From Sapientia aquatica (GTDB lineage Bacteria; Pseudomonadota; Gammaproteobacteria; Burkholderiales; Burkholderiaceae_D), in assembly GCF_004358105.1 (NCBI RefSeq), contig NZ_SMYL01000004.1, positions 281,734-345,733 of the forward strand: a DNA stretch of 64,000 bases. Reading direction: 5' to 3'. A program made the position numbers and the translations under genes. The stretch's first letter is position 1. Each line of letters begins with the position of its first letter. Under the pieces are notes generated by a model. That model had not been told where the DNA came from, searched no databases, and worked only from the letters and a program-made list of their open reading frames with translations. Of this stretch, positions 16,745 through 24,854 are shown in pieces.

Positions 16745-19261
16745 ATGAGAGTGCTTAAACGTCGTCAATTTCTCAGAACTCGTGCAATGATTCTGTCTGG
16801 TTGTTTTATCTTGCACGCTTCTCAAGCAGCCGTCCTGCAGAAAGACTACGACCTCGTCATCGCTTCCACCAAAGGTAATTTGAACGCTGCACAACTGGCG
16901 CCGGCAATTGATCAACTACGTCAGTGGCATGAGGACGAGCCGCAGAATCTGCATATTGTGTTTGACTTAATCGCGCTGCATGACAAAGCTGGCGACTTTG
17001 CGGCTGCCGCAACCTTGGTGCAACAAATTGAATTAACCAAAGCGCCCGATTACGCAATCCGCTCGGCAGCACATGCATTGCTCAAAACCGGCCAATTCAC
17101 TCAGGCCGAGCAAGCCTATCAATTGTTGCTCAGCAAAACACCGAATGAGCGCGAACTACAAGCCGGTTTGGTGTATGCGTGGCTGGGCCAACAGCGCAGC
17201 CAAGAAGCGCTCGATTATCTCGACCACATTTTGACCGCGGAACGCGATCCCAGCGCGCCGCCGCTGGCGAGTAATTTGCCGATCATTATTGCGCTGGCCG
17301 AAGTCCATGAGCAGCGCCATGAGTGGTTGCAAGCGGCGGGTGGTTTTCACCAAGCGTTGCAGATTAATCCCGATTTTCGCTATGCCAAACGCGGTTTAGT
17401 TTTTATGCTCGACCAAGCTGGGGCGATTTATTTAGCCAATTATTTCGCCCAACTTTATCGCGATGTATTTAGTCCAGAAGAACAGTACAAATTTGCCCAT
17501 GCGGATTCGGCGCTCACAATTCGTTACGGCAAAGCGCAATTGGCTACCGATAATACCCGCGCTCGCTTTACTACTACCGACATTGCGCTCGATGAAAATA
17601 CCGCGCTGTCACAGCAATACGGCGTCACCAACAAAGCCAAATTTGACCGCATCATTGCCTTGGATGACCGCGCTGCGATGCAGGAAGTGATTGCGCTGTA
17701 TCAGCAACTGATCGCCGACAAAGTGGAGATTCCGAACTATGTGAAATCATCGGTAGCCGATGCGTATTTGTATTTACAGCAGCCAGAAGCGGCGCGCGAT
17801 ATGTATGTGGATTTGATTGACCATTGGGATTCATCCGATCCATCGGGCTTAATCGATCTGCAAGCTATGTTGATTTATGCCTACGGTGACGCAGGACAAT
17901 ACGCGCAAGCCGAAGCCTTAGCTCAGCAAATGGTGCAGCAGCAAGCGCAGCGAGTTCCTAAGGGGAAGAACGCGCCGCGAACCATGAGCGCGGCGTATTT
18001 ACGCGCCTTGATTATTCATGCCAATCTGCAAAAAAATAACGATCACTTGGATGCTGCGCAAAGCCAAATCACCGCTTTGTATAGGGATGCGCCGTTTAAC
18101 AATGATCTTCGTTCTTCTTGGGCGTCCTTGCTCTCGGCACGCGATCATCCACGCGCTAGCTTGGACGAATATACGCTACTGCAAATTGATCAGCCCAATT
18201 CCATCGAAGCGGCTTTGGGCCGGGCGGAATTGTTATTGTCCTTGGACGAATTCAATCAATCGAAAGCGCTGCTACCCGCGTTGATCGACAATTTTCCTGA
18301 AAACAAACAAGTACAAAATCTGGCCCAACGCATCGCCAATTACGACCAACCGCTGTATCGCTTAGAGACCACGCTAGGTCATGGCGCGGCTAAAAGCGGG
18401 GCGGATTCGATATCGAGTGCGGTGGTGTACACCGCGCCATTATTGTTAGACGGACAAAGCGATCAACCAAATAACACGTCCGATTGGTGCAGCAATCATC
18501 TACGCTTGTTTGCGCGGGTCGATCATAGTTCTGGCAACACCATCGATGGTACCTCGGCAAACCGCAGCCGCGCTGGTGTCGGCATCGATTATCGGGCCGA
18601 GAATTTGAGCGCCGAGGCGCAGTTCAATCACACCTTAAACAGTATCCACAATAATGGTGTCGCTCTCGCGCTGAATTGGGCAATCTCGGACAACTGGCGC
18701 ACTCGCGTCTTGGTCGATACCAACATCATCGATTTAGCTCCGGTAGCGATGAACTTAGGTATCTCGGCTAAGCAAGAAAAATTCGGGCTTGATTGGAGTC
18801 AAAACGAAGCGCGCAAAGCTGGTGCGGAACTATCGAGCACACAGTATTCCGACACCAATGTCCGCAAAGCCGTTTATAGCTGGTGGATGGAGCGTTGGGT
18901 CAGCGAACCGATTTATAAAATCAATACCGTACTGGGTTTTGCTAGCTCGCGTAATAGCTTAGCGAATCGCGCTTACTACAATCCAAGCCAAGACCAAGAA
19001 CTCGACCTCGACATCAAAGCGGAGTGGCTCACTTGGCAGCGCTATAAGCGTTCGTTCCGCCAGCGCGTCGATTTGACCTTGGGACATTATTGGGAAACTG
19101 GTTATAGCTCGGGCGCCACGTCGGGATTGCGCTACGAGCACGAATGGAATTTTGAAAACGAATTCGGATTTAGCTACGGAGTTGGGAGGAATTTCCATCC
19201 CTACGACGGCACGCGCGAATACCGCAATTATTTTTACTTGAATTTAACGGGAAGAATCTGA
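16745..19261 (+). CDS. pgaA: PNAG export outer membrane porin PgaA
   Basis: 838 residues, close to the length of E. coli PgaA. Signal peptide (ending near SQAA, residue 28), then TPR repeats over about residues 35-520 in the periplasm, then a C-terminal beta barrel of about 270 residues ending in Y-F-Y-L-N-L-T-G-R-I. The TPR part binds deacetylated PNAG and the barrel exports it. First gene of pgaABCD; its stop overlaps the pgaB start (TGATG). An alternative ATG at 16787 would also leave a signal peptide. Confidence 0.92.
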   Translation: MRVLKRRQFLRTRAMILSGCFILHASQAAVLQKDYDLVIASTKGNLNAAQLAPAIDQLRQWHEDEPQNLHIVFDLIALHDKAGDFAAAATLVQQIELTKAPDYAIRSAAHALLKTGQFTQAEQAYQLLLSKTPNERELQAGLVYAWLGQQRSQEALDYLDHILTAERDPSAPPLASNLPIIIALAEVHEQRHEWLQAAGGFHQALQINPDFRYAKRGLVFMLDQAGAIYLANYFAQLYRDVFSPEEQYKFAHADSALTIRYGKAQLATDNTRARFTTTDIALDENTALSQQYGVTNKAKFDRIIALDDRAAMQEVIALYQQLIADKVEIPNYVKSSVADAYLYLQQPEAARDMYVDLIDHWDSSDPSGLIDLQAMLIYAYGDAGQYAQAEALAQQMVQQQAQRVPKGKNAPRTMSAAYLRALIIHANLQKNNDHLDAAQSQITALYRDAPFNNDLRSSWASLLSARDHPRASLDEYTLLQIDQPNSIEAALGRAELLLSLDEFNQSKALLPALIDNFPENKQVQNLAQRIANYDQPLYRLETTLGHGAAKSGADSISSAVVYTAPLLLDGQSDQPNNTSDWCSNHLRLFARVDHSSGNTIDGTSANRSRAGVGIDYRAENLSAEAQFNHTLNSIHNNGVALALNWAISDNWRTRVLVDTNIIDLAPVAMNLGISAKQEKFGLDWSQNEARKAGAELSSTQYSDTNVRKAVYSWWMERWVSEPIYKINTVLGFASSRNSLANRAYYNPSQDQELDLDIKAEWLTWQRYKRSFRQRVDLTLGHYWETGYSSGATSGLRYEHEWNFENEFGFSYGVGRNFHPYDGTREYRNYFYLNLTGRI

Positions 19262-21342
19262 TGAATTGGCCTGCTGTTTCCTCCTTCACAACGATTAGGC
19301 TGCGCGCTGCGTTGCTCGGTCTGTGCTTAACACTGGCGGCATTATTACCGAGCGCACCAGTGACCGCTCAAGACCAGGCAACGCCGGCAGAACGACTGCT
19401 CAGCGCCGTGCCGCCAGCTAACGATCCGGCGCAAAGTTTTCGGGTGCTGTGTTACCACGACATACGCGACAATTTACCCGAGACGTTTAAAGACCATGTC
19501 GAACCAACGGCGGTGGATACGATTGAATTAATCCGCCACTTTACTTGGCTCAAAGAAAACGGTTATCAGCCAGTAAGCTTGCAGCAAATTATTGACGCGC
19601 GCGCTGGTAAAACGCCATTACCGGACAAAGCGATTTTGCTGACCTTTGATGATGGTTATAAGAGCGTGTACACCAAAGTTTATCCGCTGCTGCAGTTATT
19701 TCACTTTCCAGCGGTAATTGCAATTGTGGGCGATTGGATCGAGACACCCGCCGATAAAAAAGTCATGTTTGGAGACAATTTGCTCGGGCGCGATCAGTTT
19801 GCCAATTGGGACGACATCCGCGTGATGGTGGCGTCAGGCTTAGTCGAGGTCGCTTCCCATTCGCACGATTTACACAAAGGGATACAGGCTAATCCGCAAG
19901 GTAATTCGCTGCCTGCGGCGATTACCCATCGCTACACGCCCAGCGATGCGAGCTATGAAACCGACGAGCAATATACCAAGCGCATCAACACCGATTTACA
20001 ACGCAATTCCGATTTAATTGAGCGCAAACTGCATAAACGTCCGCGCGCCATGGTGTGGCCTTATGGACGCTATAACTTAGCAACCACCAACTGGGCGGCC
20101 AGTGCGGGTATGCCGATTACCATGAACTTAGAATCCGGCCCCAACCGACCGACCGATACGTTGGCGCAAGTGCGGCGCACCTTAATCAACTTCAATACCG
20201 GCATCCCAGATCTCATCAATATGCTGCATGAACCGATCGATTATTCGGGTCGCGCCGTGCCGCTTGAGCGCGTGATTCACGTCGATCTGGATTACATCTA
20301 CGACGCCAATCCTGCACAGCAAGAAATCAATCTATCGCGCTTACTCGATCGCATCAAACGAATACACCCGACCACCGTGTATTTACAAGCCTTTGCCGAT
20401 CCAGACGGAAAGGGCGTTGCGACGGCGTTGTATTTCCCGAATCGGCATTTACCGATGCGCTCGGATTTATTCTCACGAGCGGCGTGGCAGTTAAGTAATC
20501 GGGTTGGCGTTAAAGTGTATGCATGGATGCCAGTAATGGCGTTCGATTTACCTGCCACGAATCCTGCCGCGTCCAAGCTGGTGCAACTCATGCCCGACGC
20601 ACCCGCCGCCGCTGCGGTCAATCGCTATCACCGCTTATCGATCTTCGATCCGCTGGTACAAAAAACCATTACAGAGATTTACGAAGACTTAGGCAAAGCC
20701 GCGATCTTTAACGGTGTGCTGTTCCATGATGACGCGACGCTGTCTGACTTTGAGGACGCTAATCCCGCCGCCTTAAAAACCTATCACGACGAATGGCAGT
20801 TGCCCGATTCAATCAGCGACATTCGCAATGCGCCGGAAATGCGTCAACGTTGGATGGAACATAAAATCGCCTATATCGACGCATTCACCATGCGCTTAGC
20901 CGCCACGCTACGCGCTTACCAACCAACGCTGCACACAGCGCGTAATTTGTACGCCCAGCCGGTATTAAATCCAGCATCGGAAGAATGGTACGCGCAAAGT
21001 TTGCCGCGCTTTTTAGCCAACTACGATTTCACCGCCGTTATGGCGATGCCCTATATGGAAGGCGCATCCGATCCAGAGGGTTGGCTGAAAACCTTGTTTG
21101 AAAAAATACATTCGATTCCCGGCGCGCTCGACAAAACCGTTTTTGAATTGCAAAGCCGCGATTGGAAAACCAATCAAGCTATTCCAGCCGACACCTTAGC
21201 CGCGCAAATGCGTAGTCTGCATTTACAAGGTGCGCGGAATTTTGGTTATTACCCGGATGATTTCCAAGCCAACGTGCCCAACGAAGACATTATAAAGCCC
21301 GAAATTTCTGTTGAAACTAACGTGCCGGTGCCCGTGAAATAG
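19261..21342 (+). CDS. pgaB: PNAG N-deacetylase PgaB
   Basis: 693 residues. The N-terminal NodB-type carbohydrate esterase 4 domain has the Asp pair in LLTFDDGY (130, 131) and metal ligands in SHSHDLH (His200, His205). The C-terminal domain (about 330-660) matches the glycoside-hydrolase-like PgaB part and carries a HVDLDYIYD segment at its start. It removes acetyl groups from part of the PNAG chain in the periplasm before export by PgaA. Unlike E. coli PgaB, the signal peptide (LLGLCLTLAALLPSAPVTAQ) has no lipobox cysteine at its end, so this protein looks soluble in the periplasm. It overlaps pgaA by one base and pgaC starts 2 bases after it. Confidence 0.93.
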   Translation: MNWPAVSSFTTIRLRAALLGLCLTLAALLPSAPVTAQDQATPAERLLSAVPPANDPAQSFRVLCYHDIRDNLPETFKDHVEPTAVDTIELIRHFTWLKENGYQPVSLQQIIDARAGKTPLPDKAILLTFDDGYKSVYTKVYPLLQLFHFPAVIAIVGDWIETPADKKVMFGDNLLGRDQFANWDDIRVMVASGLVEVASHSHDLHKGIQANPQGNSLPAAITHRYTPSDASYETDEQYTKRINTDLQRNSDLIERKLHKRPRAMVWPYGRYNLATTNWAASAGMPITMNLESGPNRPTDTLAQVRRTLINFNTGIPDLINMLHEPIDYSGRAVPLERVIHVDLDYIYDANPAQQEINLSRLLDRIKRIHPTTVYLQAFADPDGKGVATALYFPNRHLPMRSDLFSRAAWQLSNRVGVKVYAWMPVMAFDLPATNPAASKLVQLMPDAPAAAAVNRYHRLSIFDPLVQKTITEIYEDLGKAAIFNGVLFHDDATLSDFEDANPAALKTYHDEWQLPDSISDIRNAPEMRQRWMEHKIAYIDAFTMRLAATLRAYQPTLHTARNLYAQPVLNPASEEWYAQSLPRFLANYDFTAVMAMPYMEGASDPEGWLKTLFEKIHSIPGALDKTVFELQSRDWKTNQAIPADTLAAQMRSLHLQGARNFGYYPDDFQANVPNEDIIKPEISVETNVPVPVK

Positions 21343-21344
21343 TC

Positions 21345-22682
21345 ATGAATATCGACATTCTCTTATTCGATTTTACGTTTTACTACCCGTTATTCATGGC
21401 CTATCTATGGATGATTGGTGGCATTACGTATTATTTCCGTTATGAGCATAAAAGCCATAGCATCAAAGACCCGATGACGCTGCTCAACAGCACGCCCTTG
21501 GTGTCGGTGATCGTGCCGTGCTTTAACGAAGAAGAGAATGTGCACGAAGTCGTTGATGCCTTATCCAAACTGAATTACCCCAACTACGAAATCATTTGCG
21601 TCAACGATGGCAGCAAAGACAATACCGGTCCGATACTCGACGAGTTGACCAATACTTACCCCAAACTGCGGGTAATTCATCAAGCTAAAAATCAGGGTAA
21701 AGCGGTGGGATTAGACACCGCCGCCTTGGTGGCACGCGGTGAATTTTTATTGTGCATGGATGGGGATGCGATTCTGGATCCCGATGTGATTCCTTGGATG
21801 TTGCAGCATTTTGAAGCGGGCCATCGAGTTGGCGCAGTCACTGGCAATCCGCGCATCCGCACGCGCTCCACCTTGCTAGGGCGATTGCAGGTGGGTGAAT
21901 TTTCTTCGATTGTTGGCTTGATTAAGCGCACGCAGCGCATTTACGGGCGCATCTTTACCGTCTCGGGCGTGGTGGCGATGTTTAGGCGGCGCGCCTTGCT
22001 GCATATCGGATTTTGGAGTCCCGACATGCTGACCGAGGATATCGACATCAGTTGGAAGCTACAAACCAATCATTGGGATATTCGCTTTGAACCACATGCG
22101 CTGTGCTGGATTTTGATGCCCGAAACCTTGGCCGGTTTATGGAAACAACGCCTACGCTGGGCCATGGGTGGGATTCAGGTCATTCGCAAATATCTACCAA
22201 CGCTGTGCGCGTGGCGTATGCGACGCATGTGGATTATTTATGCCGAATATTTAACCTCGGTGTTTTGGGCCTATGCCATGGCGACGATTTTGGTAATTTG
22301 GTTGCTGGGCTTTGTTATCGACATGCCGTTGCGCTGGCAGATTACCTTAGTTCCCGGCTGGCACGGCGTGCTGATTGGAACAACGTGTTTGCTGCAAATT
22401 TTGATCAGCATGTTTTTGGATAGACATTACGACCACCGTATTTTTCGGCATTTTTTCTGGATGATTTGGTATCCGCTGGCTTATTGGCTGCTCAATATGT
22501 TCACCACCATCTATGCGTTACCGAAAGTATTTATTCGCAAGCGCGGTCGGCGCGCTGTGTGGGTCAGCCCCGATCGTGGTTTGCGCACGCCGTCGCGCCA
22601 AGCCGAGATTAAACCAGCGCCGTTCGTCAGTGCGGATAATCCCGACATTGTGATCCGCGAGCAAAAGAATCGTGAACGGTAA
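21345..22682 (+). CDS. pgaC: PNAG synthase PgaC, family 2 glycosyltransferase
   Basis: 445 residues. N-terminal membrane segment, a GT2 catalytic domain with CVNDGSKDN, MDGD (138-141), TEDIDISW (221-228) and QRLRW (268-272), then three C-terminal membrane segments. These are the processive polysaccharide synthase motifs. It polymerises N-acetylglucosamine from UDP-GlcNAc in beta-1,6 linkage at the inner membrane, and needs PgaD. In E. coli PgaC/PgaD activity depends on cyclic-di-GMP. The stop is followed at once by the pgaD ATG. Confidence 0.94.
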   Translation: MNIDILLFDFTFYYPLFMAYLWMIGGITYYFRYEHKSHSIKDPMTLLNSTPLVSVIVPCFNEEENVHEVVDALSKLNYPNYEIICVNDGSKDNTGPILDELTNTYPKLRVIHQAKNQGKAVGLDTAALVARGEFLLCMDGDAILDPDVIPWMLQHFEAGHRVGAVTGNPRIRTRSTLLGRLQVGEFSSIVGLIKRTQRIYGRIFTVSGVVAMFRRRALLHIGFWSPDMLTEDIDISWKLQTNHWDIRFEPHALCWILMPETLAGLWKQRLRWAMGGIQVIRKYLPTLCAWRMRRMWIIYAEYLTSVFWAYAMATILVIWLLGFVIDMPLRWQITLVPGWHGVLIGTTCLLQILISMFLDRHYDHRIFRHFFWMIWYPLAYWLLNMFTTIYALPKVFIRKRGRRAVWVSPDRGLRTPSRQAEIKPAPFVSADNPDIVIREQKNRER

Positions 22683-23174
22683 ATGCAGATGAAACAATTA
22701 ATCTTCGAAAAACCCCACTTAGCTCCGCTTCCCAGCCGAATCGGTTGGGCGTTTTTTACCGCGGCGTTTTGGATTATCTGGGTTTATCTGTGGATGCCGC
22801 TCATCACGCTGTTAATGTGGGCGCTGGGCTTTCGCTATTACGATACTCATTTTTTGCATAATTCGCCGACCGAATTAATGGATTTGCGTAATATTTTTGT
22901 GCTGTATCTATCGATTATCGTCACACTTGGCGCAAGCTTGTTGGCGTGGGCCAGAACCGAATATCTGCGCTTTCGTAACGTTAATCGCCGCACCCGACCA
23001 ACGGCGGTGACGACCGACGAATTAGCCGAATTCGCCAAAATCAAACCCGACACCATGGCCACCTTGTCCCGAGTGCGCCACATGACGGCGCATCACGATG
23101 AACACGGCAAATTCTTGTACGCGACCTTCGATAAGGCGGAACATCTCTTGCCAGAGCTGCCCAAAGACAAGTAG
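22683..23174 (+). CDS. pgaD: PNAG synthase auxiliary subunit PgaD
   Basis: 163 residues, start directly abutting the pgaC stop. Two hydrophobic segments (about 20-45 and 68-88) and a cytosolic tail rich in charged residues match PgaD, the small subunit that forms the cyclic-di-GMP responsive synthase with PgaC. The C-terminal tail (residues 95-163) is longer than in some homologues. Last gene of the operon; the convergent GNAT gene ends 15 bp away. Confidence 0.88.
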   Translation: MQMKQLIFEKPHLAPLPSRIGWAFFTAAFWIIWVYLWMPLITLLMWALGFRYYDTHFLHNSPTELMDLRNIFVLYLSIIVTLGASLLAWARTEYLRFRNVNRRTRPTAVTTDELAEFAKIKPDTMATLSRVRHMTAHHDEHGKFLYATFDKAEHLLPELPKDK

Positions 23175-23189
23175 TCACCAAGCCCGATG

Positions 23190-23723
23190 CTAAGAAATTG
23201 ATTTCGTCATGCGCGCACCGGGCAAGATAACGCCGCTCGAAGTCGGTATCTGCAATCGCTCAGTCACCACATAACCATATGCGCTGTAGAGCGGCTCGCC
23301 CGCAATCGTTGCCATCAACTCTAGGCTGCTAAAGCCTTCCGCCTTGGCCGCCACTTCGCACAATCCTAAAATCAGCCGGCCAATTCCGCGGCGTGCAAAG
23401 TCAGGATGGGTGTACATAGCCCGCACCCGCGCCGCTTCGCTCAAGGGATTGAGCAAACGCGCATCGCGCCCGCGCGAATGATCGCCGCCATACAACGTCG
23501 CACGCCGACTCCAACCACCGCAACCAACGATGCGCCCATCGAGTTCGATCACAAAATAGGTCCCGTCTTCTACCAAGCTGGTATCGACGCCCATGATTTC
23601 GAACGACGCTTGTACGCCCGCTGAGTCGAGGAAATTTCCAACCAGCTTGGTGATCGCTTGCGCCATTAATTCGCGCAAAACGGGTAAGTCGGCAGGTACG
23701 GCTTTTCGGTGGCTAAAGTTCAT
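23190..23723 (-). CDS. GNAT family N-acetyltransferase
   Basis: Start taken at the ATG at 23723, giving MNFSHRKAVPADLPVL, the usual beta-1/alpha-1 start of GNAT folds; an earlier in-frame GTG at 23759 adds 12 residues without a ribosome site. 177 residues. The acetyl-CoA binding motif A is visible as TRAMYTHPDFARRGIGRLIL (R-R-G-I-G-R) after GRIVGCGGWSRR. It transfers acetyl from acetyl-CoA to an unknown amine. Convergent with pgaD, with no functional link apparent. Confidence 0.85.
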   Translation of the reverse strand: MNFSHRKAVPADLPVLRELMAQAITKLVGNFLDSAGVQASFEIMGVDTSLVEDGTYFVIELDGRIVGCGGWSRRATLYGGDHSRGRDARLLNPLSEAARVRAMYTHPDFARRGIGRLILGLCEVAAKAEGFSSLELMATIAGEPLYSAYGYVVTERLQIPTSSGVILPGARMTKSIS

Positions 23724-23787
23724 AAGGCTAGTCAAATTAGTAAATCCAGTGGGGTGCACGAATTTTGATTATTCGTTATTCCAAAAT

Positions 23788-23803
23788 ACCCTATTTAGGG
23801 CAT
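23788..23803. promoter_or_regulatory. Second copy of the CCCTAAATAGGG palindrome
   Basis: TACCCTATTTAGGGCA, the inverted counterpart of the 5560-5577 palindrome with one base difference. It lies 65 bp upstream of the GNAT start and about 165 bp upstream of the DUF805-pilin gene, in their shared intergenic region. Confidence 0.4.
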
Positions 23804-23967
23804 TGCCGATGACTGAAATACGCGCTACAGTCATACGGCGTTGCATGTTAGCAACTTTTAACCATCCAGTACCTACAGCGCACAGTTGCATTCCTCCATC
23901 GTATCTAGAGGCAAGCCATCCGACCAATCTCGATAAGATAACAACGATCTCTACTTAGAAAGTAACC

Positions 23968-24687
23968 ATGGCAAACGAATACGTCAGCGCACTGAGCAAC
24001 TACGCCAACTTTAGCGGCCGAGCGACTCGCAAAGAATACTGGATGTTCACTTTATATAATTTGTTGATTTCAATCGGCCTCATGGTGATTGGACGTTCCG
24101 CCTTTCATTCTGACGCGCTCTACAACTTGTATTCCTTAGCCATGCTCATTCCCTCAATTGCCGTCGGCGTGCGTCGCATGCACGATATCGGACGCAGCGG
24201 TTGGTGGCTGCTCGTGCCGATTGTGAATTTGGTGTTCGCCTGCACCGCAACGGTTGATCTGGAAAGCAATGAGCGCCCCAAACTATCGGGCCTTGCTCTG
24301 GCAGCGGGCATAGTGCTAATACTTATTCCCATCATCGGGATTCTGGCCGCGATTGCAATTCCGGCCTACCAAACCTACACTGTCAAAGCGAAAATGGTCG
24401 AAGTAATGGCGGTGGGCAAACAAGCAGAAACAAGCGTCGCAAACTATATCGATAAAAATGGCCTAGCGCCGACAAATTTAAATCAAACTGACTTTACCGG
24501 AACATCGAAATTTATTAGCGATATTGCGGTAGAACCGGTCAACGGCGACATCACGCTGACCTTGAATTTTGTGCCCTTAAAGGATAAAAAAATCATACTA
24601 CGTCCTTTCCGAGGAACCGGCACGACGATGTGGTCATGCAGCGGGTTGGGGATACAGCAGCAGTATTTGCCGTCGAATTGTTTGTAA
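23968..24687 (+). CDS. DUF805-type IV pilin-like fusion protein
   Basis: 239 residues. Residues 1-105 are a DUF805 membrane domain (YANFSGRATRKEYWMFTLYN start, VRRMHDIGRSGWW signature). From about 115 a hydrophobic helix carries the type IV pilin core IIGILAAIAIPAYQ, then an alpha-1 like stretch and a C-terminal disulfide loop with the PilA pattern W.C.......YLP..C. The prepilin peptidase signal (Gly then FTLIE) is missing; the pilin helix is fused in line as the last membrane segment of DUF805. So the pilin head should be displayed outside the inner membrane while staying anchored, not processed into a fibre. Function unknown. A bidirectional terminator follows. Confidence 0.8.
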   Translation: MANEYVSALSNYANFSGRATRKEYWMFTLYNLLISIGLMVIGRSAFHSDALYNLYSLAMLIPSIAVGVRRMHDIGRSGWWLLVPIVNLVFACTATVDLESNERPKLSGLALAAGIVLILIPIIGILAAIAIPAYQTYTVKAKMVEVMAVGKQAETSVANYIDKNGLAPTNLNQTDFTGTSKFISDIAVEPVNGDITLTLNFVPLKDKKIILRPFRGTGTTMWSCSGLGIQQQYLPSNCL

Positions 24688-24777
24688 GCGACTTATTGGA
24701 TCGTTGTTGCCGACTATGCCTGCATTCGGCATCCGTTAGCCAACCAATAAGTCAGCTAGCAACTATCCACAAATAAA

Positions 24778-24810
24778 AAAACGGACATCGCAAAAATGTC
24801 CGTTTTCTTT
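24778..24810. terminator. Bidirectional Rho-independent terminator
   Basis: AAAACGGACAT and ATGTCCGTTTT (24778-24788 and 24796-24806) pair perfectly around a 7-nt loop with A- and T-runs on either side. It separates the convergent DUF805-pilin (+) and TonB receptor (-) genes. Confidence 0.9.
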
Positions 24811-24854
24811 TTTCTACTCAGGGAATGCTCACAGCAAATTCCCCCCATCTCATA

